A stretch of DNA of 64,000 nucleotides from Bradyrhizobium arachidis (GCF_024758505.1 NZ_CP077970.1:4960001-5024000); one strand, 5' to 3'. Counted from the stretch's first letter, positions 34,526 to 40,518 are shown. Program-made: numbers and translations. Notes: generated from the letters alone by a model not told the origin.

Positions 34526-35221
34526 TCAAGGTTTCGGAGCCGCCGCTTGCATCTCGTGTCCTGGGCTGAATCCCGATGCGCCCGGCTGCCCGGAGGGCGG
34601 GCTTGAAGGTGCAGCCTGCATCTGATGCCCTGGGCTGAAGCCCGACGCCCCCGGATGCCCGGAGGGCGGGCTTGAAGATGCAGCTTGCATCTGATGCCCC
34701 GGGCTGAAGCCGGATGCCCCGCGATGCCCGGAGGGCGGGCTTGAAGATGCCGCTTGCATCTGGTGCCCTGGGCTGAAGCCGGATGCGCCGGGATGCCCGG
34801 TATGGCTTGATGAACCACGATGCCCGGTATGCGAGTGCGGGCTTGAAAACACCGCTGAAAACGCCGCCTGTATCGCGTGTCCTAGGCCGTGTCCCAGGCT
34901 GAGGCTTGATGCGCCGTGATGGGCTCCATGAGAGTGCGGGCTCGAAAACGCTGATTGCATCGCGTGCCCCGGAGCCGATGCCGAACTGCCGTGGCCGATA
35001 CCACCTGCGCCGCCATGTCCCGCACCCACTCCGCCGCCGTGTCCACCAGATGCACCAACGCCGGCTCCTACCCCGCCACCTCCTCCAACTCCCCCTCCGG
35101 CACCCCCGCCACCGCCTCCTCCGCCACCCCCACCGCCTCCACCAGCGAGCAGCGGTCCAGACGTTGCGATCAACAATGCCGGTATGGCGGTTACTGCGAG
35201 AAGCTTGGCTACCTTCGTCAC
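34526..35221 (-). CDS. Secreted Gly/His-rich low-complexity protein with 23-residue repeats
   Basis: 231 aa from GTG 35221, preceded by GAGGAG 6 nt upstream. The signal peptide (VTKVAKLLAVTAIPALLIATSGPLLA) leads directly into a run of 14 glycines and a Gly/Val/His-rich region, then two related blocks (PGHAMQSAFSSPHSHG and LGHAIQAAFSAVFSSPHSHT). Three and a half tandem copies of a 23-residue unit containing GASGFSPGHQMQAA end the protein. It has no known enzymatic fold. The His-rich composition could bind metal, or the protein could be an extracellular or envelope filler; both are guesses. Start and secretion are well supported; function is unknown. Confidence 0.7.
   Translation of the reverse strand: MTKVAKLLAVTAIPALLIATSGPLLAGGGGGGGGGGGGGGAGGGVGGGGGVGAGVGASGGHGGGVGAGHGGAGGIGHGSSASAPGHAMQSAFSSPHSHGAHHGASSLSLGHGLGHAIQAAFSAVFSSPHSHTGHRGSSSHTGHPGASGFSPGHQMQAASSSPPSGHRGASGFSPGHQMQAASSSPPSGHPGASGFSPGHQMQAAPSSPPSGQPGASGFSPGHEMQAAAPKP
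34547..34799. repeat. 69-bp tandem repeat inside the Gly/His-rich gene
   Basis: Three full 69-bp units begin at 34593, 34662 and 34731 (each starting GAGGGCGGG), with a partial unit at 34547-34592. The unit length is a multiple of three and keeps the frame (23 residues each). Units differ at only a few bases, which suggests recent expansion by slippage or unequal exchange. Confidence 0.9.
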
Positions 35222-35594
35222 GATGATCTCCTCTTCGCCTTCAATTCCGCGGCTAACCCCAGGCAACACTACGGGGCTCGACGGTGGTTGAAAGTCGAGC
35301 GCTCGACCGAATGTTCCGCACAAAACGTGTTCGAATAAGGCGAACAGACGCGCTCGCCATCTTTTGCGCGGACTGTCACCAGAACGGCACATCTTCCACC
35401 CCGTTCACGCGTGCTCGTGGCGTTGCTCTCCTGTGGCGAGCAGTCCGCACAGGCCGCAGCAAGTGGGCGAGAGGTGCTCGCAGGTGCCGCGTGATCGTGA
35501 GAGGCGGGTGGTCTGTTTTTGTGAGGATTACGGTGACAGTGCGTTCAATCACACTGAACGTGGTCTAACGAGCTGAATGGAAGCGGCTGGCAAA
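35222..35594. other. Intergenic stretch with REP half-site, no supported gene
   Basis: The first 60 bp should contain the promoter of the Gly/His-rich gene. Short plus-strand frames exist here but show no family features. One of them ends in the REP-like sequence as DYGDSAFN, as other remnants nearby do. Confidence 0.4.
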
Positions 35595-35622
35595 TCAGCG
35601 ATTGAATGCACTGTCACCGTAA
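35528..35622. repeat. REP-like inverted pair (35528-35550 and 35600-35622)
   Basis: TTACGGTGACAGTGCGTTCAATC on the plus strand faces GATTGAATGCACTGTCACCGTAA; 22 of 23 positions are complementary, with 49 bp between. The whole could fold as a stem-loop of the bimorphic REP type. The right half supplies the last codons of the truncated H-NS-like gene. Confidence 0.85.
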
Positions 35623-35759
35623 CTCGGCCGAGCTTGTTCAAGCCGCCTTTCAAGTTCTTTCTTTTCGGCAACAATCCTCGCGGCGAGAGCTTTGTCGATC
35701 TCCGTATGGAGAGCCCACAACTCCTCGATGGACATCGCCTCAAAACGATCCCGGTCCAT
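35595..35759 (-). pseudogene. Truncated H-NS-like (HvrA-type) gene, oligomerisation half only
   Basis: Frame of 54 residues from ATG 35759, starting MDRDRFEAMSIEELWALHTE and continuing IDKALAARIVAEKKELERRLEQ. This is the N-terminal coiled-coil dimerisation region of alphaproteobacterial H-NS/HvrA proteins, normally about 100 aa. After RPS the sequence enters the REP-like repeat and ends YGDSAFNR-stop, so the C-terminal DNA-binding domain is absent. It could be a pseudogene or a short protein that poisons full-length H-NS oligomers, as truncated H-NST proteins do in enterobacteria. Expression is unknown. Confidence 0.7.
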
Positions 35760-36211
35760 GACCTCTCGCGACTACCCGGACGCCTAAAACGGTCTCGGCA
35801 CTTAGCGGCGGGTGGACCGGTGCCGAGACCGCAAGGTTCGCTTGACGCTAGGGCTCTGGCGCCAAGTCCCCTCAGCATATGCATTATTTGACAGCGCCTC
35901 CATTTAATTCATTTAAATTGGTTAATTTTGTTAATTTGGCAAACGAGCCAAAATCCCTATTTCCCCGCACGCGTACGACGTATGAGACGGCCGTGGCGGC
36001 CCCGCCGATTTGATAGCGCGCACGTTTGAATCCACGCCTCGCAAGCGAGGCCATTCTCCAATGCATCGAAGGGAAGCCCGCCATTCCCGGCGGGCTCAAG
36101 TGCAGGGAGGAAGCGCCATGAGAGACGCATCTGAAGCCTACGGCGATTCCCGCCGATGCCGTGTATCGTGATTGACACAGTGGATGACAAAACCAAAATT
36201 ATGCGCACCAA
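35760..36211. other. AT-richer intergenic region with no supported gene
   Basis: It contains an AT-rich stretch (about 35890-35940, with TTTAATTCATTTAAATTGG) that contrasts with the rest of the window and may hold the promoter of the H-NS-like fragment or be acquired DNA. A strong Shine-Dalgarno (GGGAGG) precedes ATG 36118, but that frame is only 17 codons plus a stop and matches nothing I know. Confidence 0.4.
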
Positions 36212-36319
36212 ATGAGCAAGGGCTGGGGGCGGCCTTTCGAAGATCCGATTGACGTGGGGGATTACAGTGACAGTGCATTCAATCGCATTGAACGTGGTCT
36301 ATCGTGGTCGTCGTGCTAA
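36212..36319 (+). pseudogene. N-terminal remnant of a small conserved rhizobial protein, ended by REP-like element
   Basis: The frame from ATG 36212 reads MSKGWGRPFEDPIDVG, which resembles the start of a roughly 90-100 aa protein common in Bradyrhizobium (WGRPFDDPI followed by a longer conserved body). Here it runs into the REP-like repeat and ends after DYSDSAFNRIERGLSWSSC, 35 aa in all. The homologous body is missing. A second frame starting at 36184 suggests an earlier start with a one-base shift. Confidence 0.55.
36262..36301 (+). repeat. REP-like element copy, 40 bp
   Basis: 40 bases beginning TTACAGTGACAGTGCATTC match the copy at 35528-35567 with about four differences, continuing through GAACGTGGTCTA beyond the core. 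So the repeated unit is at least 40 bp, not just the 23-bp stem. Confidence 0.8.
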
Positions 36320-36345
36320 TCGGTCGAGCGTTCGGGCTGCTCTGA

Positions 36346-36868
36346 GGAGGCCCGCCAGCGTGAACCGGCGGGCGCGGGAGCGCTCCTCAAAGTTCAATCT
36401 CGGTCGCCAAATTCGAACGCACGAGGGTGGTCAAGCCCGCCTTCAATCTCTTCGCTTGCCAGGTTTGGAACGCTGGATCGGCATTAAGTTTTTCAACTGT
36501 CGCGCCGTAAGCTGAGAACGTTTCGAAATTTACTGAGAAAACGAAATTTCCGAATTCGCCGACCGCGACGGACCAGAACCTTGGTTTGCCACCGTGCTTG
36601 CGCCAAAGCCCGGCGCTCTCCTTAGCCAGTTCGAGTATTCCCGCGAAGTCGGCACCTGGATTTGGTTTGACTACATATTGAACAACTACTGCCATGCTAC
36701 CCTCCAATTGAAATTACAAAGGTCGCGCGTGCGAGGTTTTGCTACTTTGTCCCGAACGAATTGACCTAGATCAAGTGGAGCTTGCGCGATGTGCCCGTCA
36801 GGCCCTCTAACGAAAAGGCCTGTGGGTGGCATGGCACCTGAGGCCGGAGGCCCGCCAGCGTGAACCGG
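36346..36868. repeat. 23-bp direct repeat (36346-36368 and 36846-36868) flanking one gene
   Basis: GGAGGCCCGCCAGCGTGAACCGG occurs twice, exactly 500 bp apart and without mismatch. The gene at 36387-36695 lies between the copies. This could mark a cassette bounded by recombination or two copies of a larger decayed element. Confidence 0.75.
36387..36695 (-). CDS. Hypothetical protein, ferredoxin-like/dimeric alpha-beta barrel type
   Basis: 102 aa from ATG 36695, with GGAGGG 4 nt upstream. The pattern VVQYVVKPNPGADFAGILELAKESAGLWRKHGGKPRFWSVAVGEFGNFVFSVNFETFSAYGATVEKLNADPAFQTWQ alternates strand-helix-strand-strand-helix. This looks like small dimeric alpha/beta-barrel proteins (NIPSNAP or antibiotic-biosynthesis-monooxygenase-like) that sense or oxidise small molecules. 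No catalytic residues can be named. It is isolated between 23-bp direct repeats and REP-like elements, so it is probably an accessory gene. Confidence 0.7.
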   Translation of the reverse strand: MAVVVQYVVKPNPGADFAGILELAKESAGLWRKHGGKPRFWSVAVGEFGNFVFSVNFETFSAYGATVEKLNADPAFQTWQAKRLKAGLTTLVRSNLATEIEL

Positions 36869-36872
36869 AAAA

Positions 36873-36963
36873 ACGGTGACAGTGCACTCAATCACGCGGG
36901 CCGCTTTCGAGGACCGCACGACGCGCGGCGAAGGCTGATCAGTTGAGTGCGCTGTCGCCGTAA
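36873..36963. repeat. REP-like inverted pair
   Basis: ACGGTGACAGTGCACTCAATC at 36873-36893 faces the complementary half GATCAGTTGAGTGCGCTGTCGCCGTAATT at 36937-36965, with a few mismatches, about 43 bp between. Same family as 35528-35622. It lies within the 360-bp gap between two minus-strand genes, where I see no other gene. Confidence 0.8.
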
Positions 36964-37055
36964 TTCCGCGGCCTGCACGTCGTGCCTGCTCGCGGCGCCG
37001 TTGAAGCGTCCGAGACCGGTCGCGAGCAGCGGCTCGCGCAACCGCGGGCCACCGA

Positions 37056-37589
37056 TCATTTCGACCGCCATGGGGTCATCCGCGGTATCCAGCGCGGGAC
37101 GGCGGCGCGGAACGCCTCGTACTCACCCCCAAACGTCTGCTCGAGCGAGGGTTCTTCGATCGCCACGACCCAGCCGTGGAAGAAGAGCCAGAGCAGCGCG
37201 CCGTAGACGATGAGGCGCCAATCGCCCATCAGCATCGCTTGCCCCAGGATGATGGCAACGACCGCGACGTATATTGGATTACGCAAATAGCGGTAGAGAC
37301 CGGTCACCACGAGATTTCGGGGCGGCGCGATGGGCGCGGGGGTGCCGAGACCCTGCAGCGCGAAACGTGCAAATGCGTCAACGAGCCCAGGCACGCCTGC
37401 GAGAATCATTATCGCGCCGATGCCGCGCGTCAGCTCCAGACCAAGGAACGGCGGCCGGAGTTGCCAACCCGTGATCGACCATGGAACGAGCCCCGCCAGC
37501 GTAAATGGGGCGACCACGAAGAAAACCGCCGAGCCCAGGACGGCAATGGTTCGTTGCACGGCGGTTCCCGACACTCGCTGCGAGCTCAT
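37056..37589 (-). CDS. Isoprenylcysteine carboxyl-methyltransferase (ICMT)-family membrane protein
   Basis: 177 aa from ATG 37589, with GGGGAGG upstream. The C-terminal signature PPRNLVVTGLYRYLRNPIYVAVVAIILGQAML followed by FFHGWVVAIEEPSLEQTFGGEYEAFRAAVPRWIP is the PEMT/ICMT-like motif (RNPxY, EExxLxxxFGxxYxxYxxxVPRxxP). Four TM helices are predicted by eye. Bacterial members methylate lipids or unknown acceptors using SAM. It stands alone between a REP-containing gap and a duplicated segment; the substrate is unknown. Confidence 0.85.
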   Translation of the reverse strand: MSSQRVSGTAVQRTIAVLGSAVFFVVAPFTLAGLVPWSITGWQLRPPFLGLELTRGIGAIMILAGVPGLVDAFARFALQGLGTPAPIAPPRNLVVTGLYRYLRNPIYVAVVAIILGQAMLMGDWRLIVYGALLWLFFHGWVVAIEEPSLEQTFGGEYEAFRAAVPRWIPRMTPWRSK

Positions 37590-37610
37590 TCCAACCTCCC
37601 CTTCACTGGC

Positions 37611-37953
37611 GCATTCGCGAACTAGCTTCTTGTCCATCAGCGCCATTCGCAGCTCGTGCAGACGTTGCTTGCAGACGTCGCTTGGCGGTGATGCCCACTT
37701 CGCGTGCGAGATCGTTCCAGGCTTCCACCATCAGCCCGGCTTGCTCGTCGCAAGCGCCTGCCCTGTCCGATTGATAATTCTGAATGCGTGTATCAGCGGT
37801 GCCGCAGACCGCCGTGCACGTTCGGAGAATGGGCCGTGATCAGGTTTTTGTGCTTTCGGGCCGCCGCTTCGGCCTCGCGAGCAAGTCGTTCAGCCTTTAA
37901 CCTTTCGCGATTTGCATGAAACGCCGCTTGGATGCGCTCATACTCGGACATCG
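37611..37953 (-). repeat. Duplicated segment, copy 2 (paralogous to 34048-34362)
   Basis: Colinear with copy 1. It carries the 3' part of the gene at 37793-38044 and, after it, a degenerate frame reading QAGLMVEAWNDLAREVGITAKRRLQ. A 13-bp internal duplication (CAGACGTTGCTTG / CAGACGTCGCTTG near 37660-37686) shifts that frame, and the ATG seen in copy 1 is ACG here, so it is a pseudogene in both copies. Confidence 0.8.
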
Positions 37954-38044
37954 CTACTTTGGCATCGGTTTCCTTGAAGACCCTTTGCGCCTCACGTTGG
38001 GCGGCAGTGGGCGGCTTCCATCCGTAATCCCTATAAACGGTCAT
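37793..38044 (-). CDS. Small helical Lys/Arg/Ala-rich protein, unknown function
   Basis: 83 aa from ATG 38044 (MTVYRDYGWKPPTAAQREAQ), preceded by GGAGGAGGGA, a strong ribosome-binding site. A longer in-frame start at 38182 has none. After a short polar N-terminus the rest is a single amphipathic helix (ERIQAAFHANRERLKAERLAREAEAAARK), probably a coiled coil. The C-terminus is polar (AHSPNVHGGLRHR). The 3' half is duplicated at 34213-34350. No family recognised. The strong Shine-Dalgarno argues for real translation. Confidence 0.6.
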   Translation of the reverse strand: MTVYRDYGWKPPTAAQREAQRVFKETDAKVAMSEYERIQAAFHANRERLKAERLAREAEAAARKHKNLITAHSPNVHGGLRHR

Positions 38045-38441
38045 TCCCTCCTCCTTCGGTGATCGCCGTGGGAGCTCGTTGGGTCCGACCGTCAAAGTCT
38101 CTTCCTGTTTTTCAGCTACCGCAATCGAATATTTGCCTTCCCGCGCCGGCCGTAGATCCGCCCCGGCTGGCTCATCCTTCAATGGGATTCCGGTCCATCA
38201 CTTGACTACGAGGCTTGACTACGAGGCTTGACTACGAGGCTTGACTACGAGCCCTGGCGCCGCCAGCGCGACTGGGCGGCATGGAAGGACCGAATGCACG
38301 AACTGGCACTGCCACCGCCCACGCAGCGGCCCTGGGATTGGGGACTACAGTGAAAGCTGCTTGCTCCTGCGTGGTTCTGCGCGCACCCAGACCGGCACGC
38401 TCCTTGCCTATTGGAATGTCCGAGCAAGGAGGCGTGCACCG
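38045..38441. other. Intergenic region with 13-bp tandem repeats
   Basis: About 400 bp without a supported gene except the start signals of the flanking genes. Contains the tandem repeat at 38201-38252 and, at about 38338, a degenerate REP-like half-site (GACTACAGTGAAAG). Confidence 0.4.
38201..38252. repeat. 13-bp tandem repeat, four copies
   Basis: CTTGACTACGAGG repeated at 38201, 38214, 38227 and 38240 (last base of the fourth copy differs). No spacers, so not a CRISPR. A slippage-prone minisatellite upstream of the gene at 38442. Confidence 0.92.
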
Positions 38442-38594
38442 ATGGAACGACGAAGTCCTATTTTCAGGCGCCCGAAGCCCACTTTGGCACATGTCACTCG
38501 TGAGCTGACGAGATTGCTGGACGCGATCGAGGAACTTGAGGACCTGAGAGAGAAGGTCCGACTGGCCGAAGCGGCCGCCCGAGTGTTGCACTGA
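38442..38594 (+). CDS. Small protein of unknown function (50 aa)
   Basis: ATG 38442 is preceded by AAGGAGG at 38427-38433, an ideal Shine-Dalgarno at 8-nt spacing, which decides the start. The product MERRSPIFRRPKPTLAHVTRE... continues as an amphipathic helix with heptad-like leucines (LTRLLDAIEELEDLREKVRLAEAAARVL). It is basic at the N-terminus and acidic/helical after. Likely a small dimerising or regulatory protein; no family recognised. Confidence 0.6.
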   Translation: MERRSPIFRRPKPTLAHVTRELTRLLDAIEELEDLREKVRLAEAAARVLH

Positions 38595-38879
38595 AGCTCA
38601 CGGCTGATTTGCTTAAAAATCCAGCCCTCTCGAGGCGCTTCGGCGCGCGTTCGCCTCCAGGACTACGGTGACAGTGCGTAGCAACCATTAAATGGCGGCT
38701 GTGCTTTACGCCGTTTAGTCGTCGGCGTCTTCATGATGACGCCGTGCTCGCGTCCGTCAAGGCGTGGCCTGGCGGCAGATCGCGTGAAGTTGGGGCAAAC
38801 GACGGCCATCCTTGACGGACGCTGCGCGCGACGTCGTGAGGGGCCGTAGGTCGGGACGAAGAAACGCGTCCCGGTCGAA
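38595..38879. other. Gap with REP-like half-site and an inverted repeat downstream of the transposase
   Basis: CTACGGTGACAGTGCGT at 38663-38679 is another REP-like copy; it stops at the frame's TAG (QDYGDSA-stop). A 13-bp inverted repeat, GCGTCCGTCAAGG at 38750-38762 with CCTTGACGGACGC at 38810-38822, lies past the transposase stop and could be its terminator or part of the IS end. Confidence 0.6.
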
Positions 38880-39848
38880 CTAAGAAACAGAGAATGATCC
38901 CGCCGGCGGTTCGCCGCACCATGGCGTGCCGCGAGCTACCACCGTGTTGGCGAAGATGAGCATCTTCCTGGCGCAGGCAACGAGCGCGCGCTTGTGTTCC
39001 TTTCCGGCTGCGGTCAGCCTCCGGTAGAGCTGGATGAGCTGCGGATTCCATCGAAACGATGCAGCCAGTGAAGCGGTATAAAGAGCGCGACGCAGCCGCT
39101 TTCGTCCGCCCTCGATATGCCGAACACCGACCTGGTCGCCGCTGTCGTCGTCATAGGGCGCAAGGCCGGCGAGAGCGACAGCTTGCTCCCGCGTGATCCG
39201 GCCGATCTCAGGCAGACGCACCAGGATGGCAACGGCGGTCGGCAGCCCGATGCCGGCGACGCTGTTGATCAGCGCGAGCCTCCTGGCAAGGTCGGGATGC
39301 TTGCAGATCGAGGCGACCAGAGCCTTGAGTGCGGCCTTCTCACGTTGCTCCAGGCGAGCGATATCCTCGTGCCAGAGCTGGTTAATCCTCACATTGCGGC
39401 AGCTCTCGATCCTGTTCTTGAGGCGCGCGATATCCTCGCCGATCTGATCGATCATGGTCAGTTGCTCGGCGAACGGCAGCAACCGAGGATCGGGAGCGGC
39501 ATGGATCTTCCGCACCGCTGCGGTGCAGGCTGCGATAAGAGCGGCATCGATCTTATCGTTCTTGGCCCGCTGCAAGTGGAATTTGGCATAAGCCCGGACC
39601 TGGGCCGGCTGGAACACCACAACCACAAACCGCTTGCGCCGCAGTTCGGCGACGACCGGCTGTTCGTAACCGCCGCTCGCCTCGATGCCAATGCGTTTGA
39701 CGCGATGCTGTCGCAGCCACGCCGACAAAGCCTCGTGACCTTCCGACGTGTTCTCCACCTGCAGCGGCTCGCGGCGGCCTTCGATCGCCACATCAAGCTT
39801 CCGTTTGCCGGTATCGATACCGGCACAGATCGTGATATGCTTGACCAT
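38880..39848 (-). CDS. IS110-family transposase
   Basis: 322-aa DEDD transposase. The N-terminal RuvC-like domain starts with ICAGIDTGKRKLDVAI (first Asp at residue 12), continues with IGIEASGGYEQPVVAEL (Glu) and has QRAKNDKIDAALIA (the DxxD-type pair). The C-terminal transposase-20 domain holds INSVAGIGLPTAVAILVRLPEIG and LAGLAPYDDDSGD, with the conserved serine expected nearby (YTASLAASFRWNP region). The frame is intact and of normal length, so the element may be active. It lies in a zone of gene remnants, fitting a history of insertion and decay. Confidence 0.95.
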   Translation of the reverse strand: MVKHITICAGIDTGKRKLDVAIEGRREPLQVENTSEGHEALSAWLRQHRVKRIGIEASGGYEQPVVAELRRKRFVVVVFQPAQVRAYAKFHLQRAKNDKIDAALIAACTAAVRKIHAAPDPRLLPFAEQLTMIDQIGEDIARLKNRIESCRNVRINQLWHEDIARLEQREKAALKALVASICKHPDLARRLALINSVAGIGLPTAVAILVRLPEIGRITREQAVALAGLAPYDDDSGDQVGVRHIEGGRKRLRRALYTASLAASFRWNPQLIQLYRRLTAAGKEHKRALVACARKMLIFANTVVARGTPWCGEPPAGSFSVS

Positions 39849-39982
39849 CTTCGTCGATCCCTCCCTTGTTATGCGAACCTAAAGTTCGTTCAACCATTCG
39901 GGTCCCGATGAAGTGCCGGTCGCGATCTCGCTACGTCAGACAGCCCTCAAGGCTTCGATGGGTACCGATCCGATCGAACGGC

Positions 39983-40014
39983 GGCCCAGCTCGGGCGGCC
40001 ACCCGGGCTGGGCC
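39983..40014. repeat. Strong hairpin upstream of the IS110 transposase
   Basis: GGCCCAGCTCGGG at 39983-39995 pairs with CCCGGGCTGGGCC at 40002-40014 (one G-T mismatch, 6-nt loop). It is placed 134 bp before the transposase start. It may be part of the non-coding end where IS110 elements can encode structured RNA, or a terminator protecting the element from outside transcription. Confidence 0.65.
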
Positions 40015-40057
40015 ATTCCTCACGGAACGGCTCAATATAAGCGATCGGGCTAATACA

Positions 40058-40204
40058 AGGATGGGTAGAGCTCTTGCGAAACCCATCAAGCCACCCACCT
40101 CGAACATGGTCCCGGCCGACATGCGCGCGCAAGTGTAGTCATGACGGCGGTCACTTGACCGACGCAATACGGGCGATGGGTTTCGCAAGAGCTCTACCCA
40201 TCCT
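40058..40204. repeat. Perfect 30-bp inverted repeat
   Basis: AGGATGGGTAGAGCTCTTGC... at 40058-40087 is exactly complementary to 40175-40204, with 87 bp between. The GATGGGTTTCGC...CTACCCATCC type is, as I recall, a frequent bradyrhizobial intergenic repeat. The right arm ends 11 bp before the stop of the next minus-strand gene, so it may serve as its terminator. Confidence 0.9.
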
Positions 40205-40215
40205 GCGTGCTGCAA

Positions 40216-40518
40216 CTAAGCTGCAACCCGCTGTTCGACCGGGGCCGTCAGGTATTTGAGCACTTCTGCATGCTCCAGGTCGGGAACCGCGATGGCCGTA
40301 TGACTGTACATCGCATGGGTCCGTGATTTTGCGATCTTGTCCAGGATTTCGCTGCCTTTGACGACGTGGAGGCCCATACCCTCCTGGGAGGGGAAGATCG
40401 CCAACACCACGTCATAAGCCGCAACGACGGCTCTCAGCGCTCCAGCCTTGTCTTCGGCGACGTCGACAAAAACGCGAACATCCGCTGCGAGTTCGCGCAG
40501 CTCGTCAAAATCCAGCAC
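40216..40518 (-). CDS. Hypothetical protein (100 aa)
   Basis: Frame from GTG 40518 (VLDFDELRELAADVRVFV), with GGAG 10 nt upstream. The composition is like a folded alpha/beta protein (VVAAYDVVLAIFPSQEGMGLHVVKGSEILDKIAK, YSHTAIAVPDLEHAEVLKYL). No family recognised and no signal peptide. The frame stays open further upstream but that part is antisense to the DUF3551 gene and looks spurious. Codon use fits the genome better than in the neighbouring decay zone. Moderate support only. Confidence 0.5.
   Translation of the reverse strand: MLDFDELRELAADVRVFVDVAEDKAGALRAVVAAYDVVLAIFPSQEGMGLHVVKGSEILDKIAKSRTHAMYSHTAIAVPDLEHAEVLKYLTAPVEQRVAA

Larger units (their letters stand above)
38750..40014 (-). 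mobile_element. IS110-family insertion sequence (ends approximate)
   Basis: Bounds are set by the terminator-like inverted repeat left of the transposase and the strong hairpin to its right. IS110 elements lack long terminal inverted repeats, so the true ends cannot be read by eye. Confidence 0.4.

Noticed and set aside
35577..35891. 104-codon plus-strand frame
   Set aside because: Antisense to the H-NS-like fragment, which has recognisable family sequence; the plus frame does not.
36118..36171. 17-aa frame with strong Shine-Dalgarno (MRDASEAYGDSRRCRVS)
   Set aside because: Very short, no known leader-peptide logic and no following gene it could regulate except a pseudogene.
36962..37071. 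Minus-strand sequence MAVEMIGGPRLREPLL resembling an amidase C-terminus
   Set aside because: Too short and too weak; only a handful of residues match the general pattern. May be a decayed fragment but I cannot support it.
38201..38252. Possible mini CRISPR
   Set aside because: Units are 13 bp and contiguous without spacers; no cas genes in the window.
29805..40215. Classical tRNA-integrated genomic island with att direct repeats
   Set aside because: Searched by eye for a second copy of the tRNA-Arg 3' end (GTTCGAGTCCTGCCGG) and for an integrase; neither was found, so only an accessory zone is reported.
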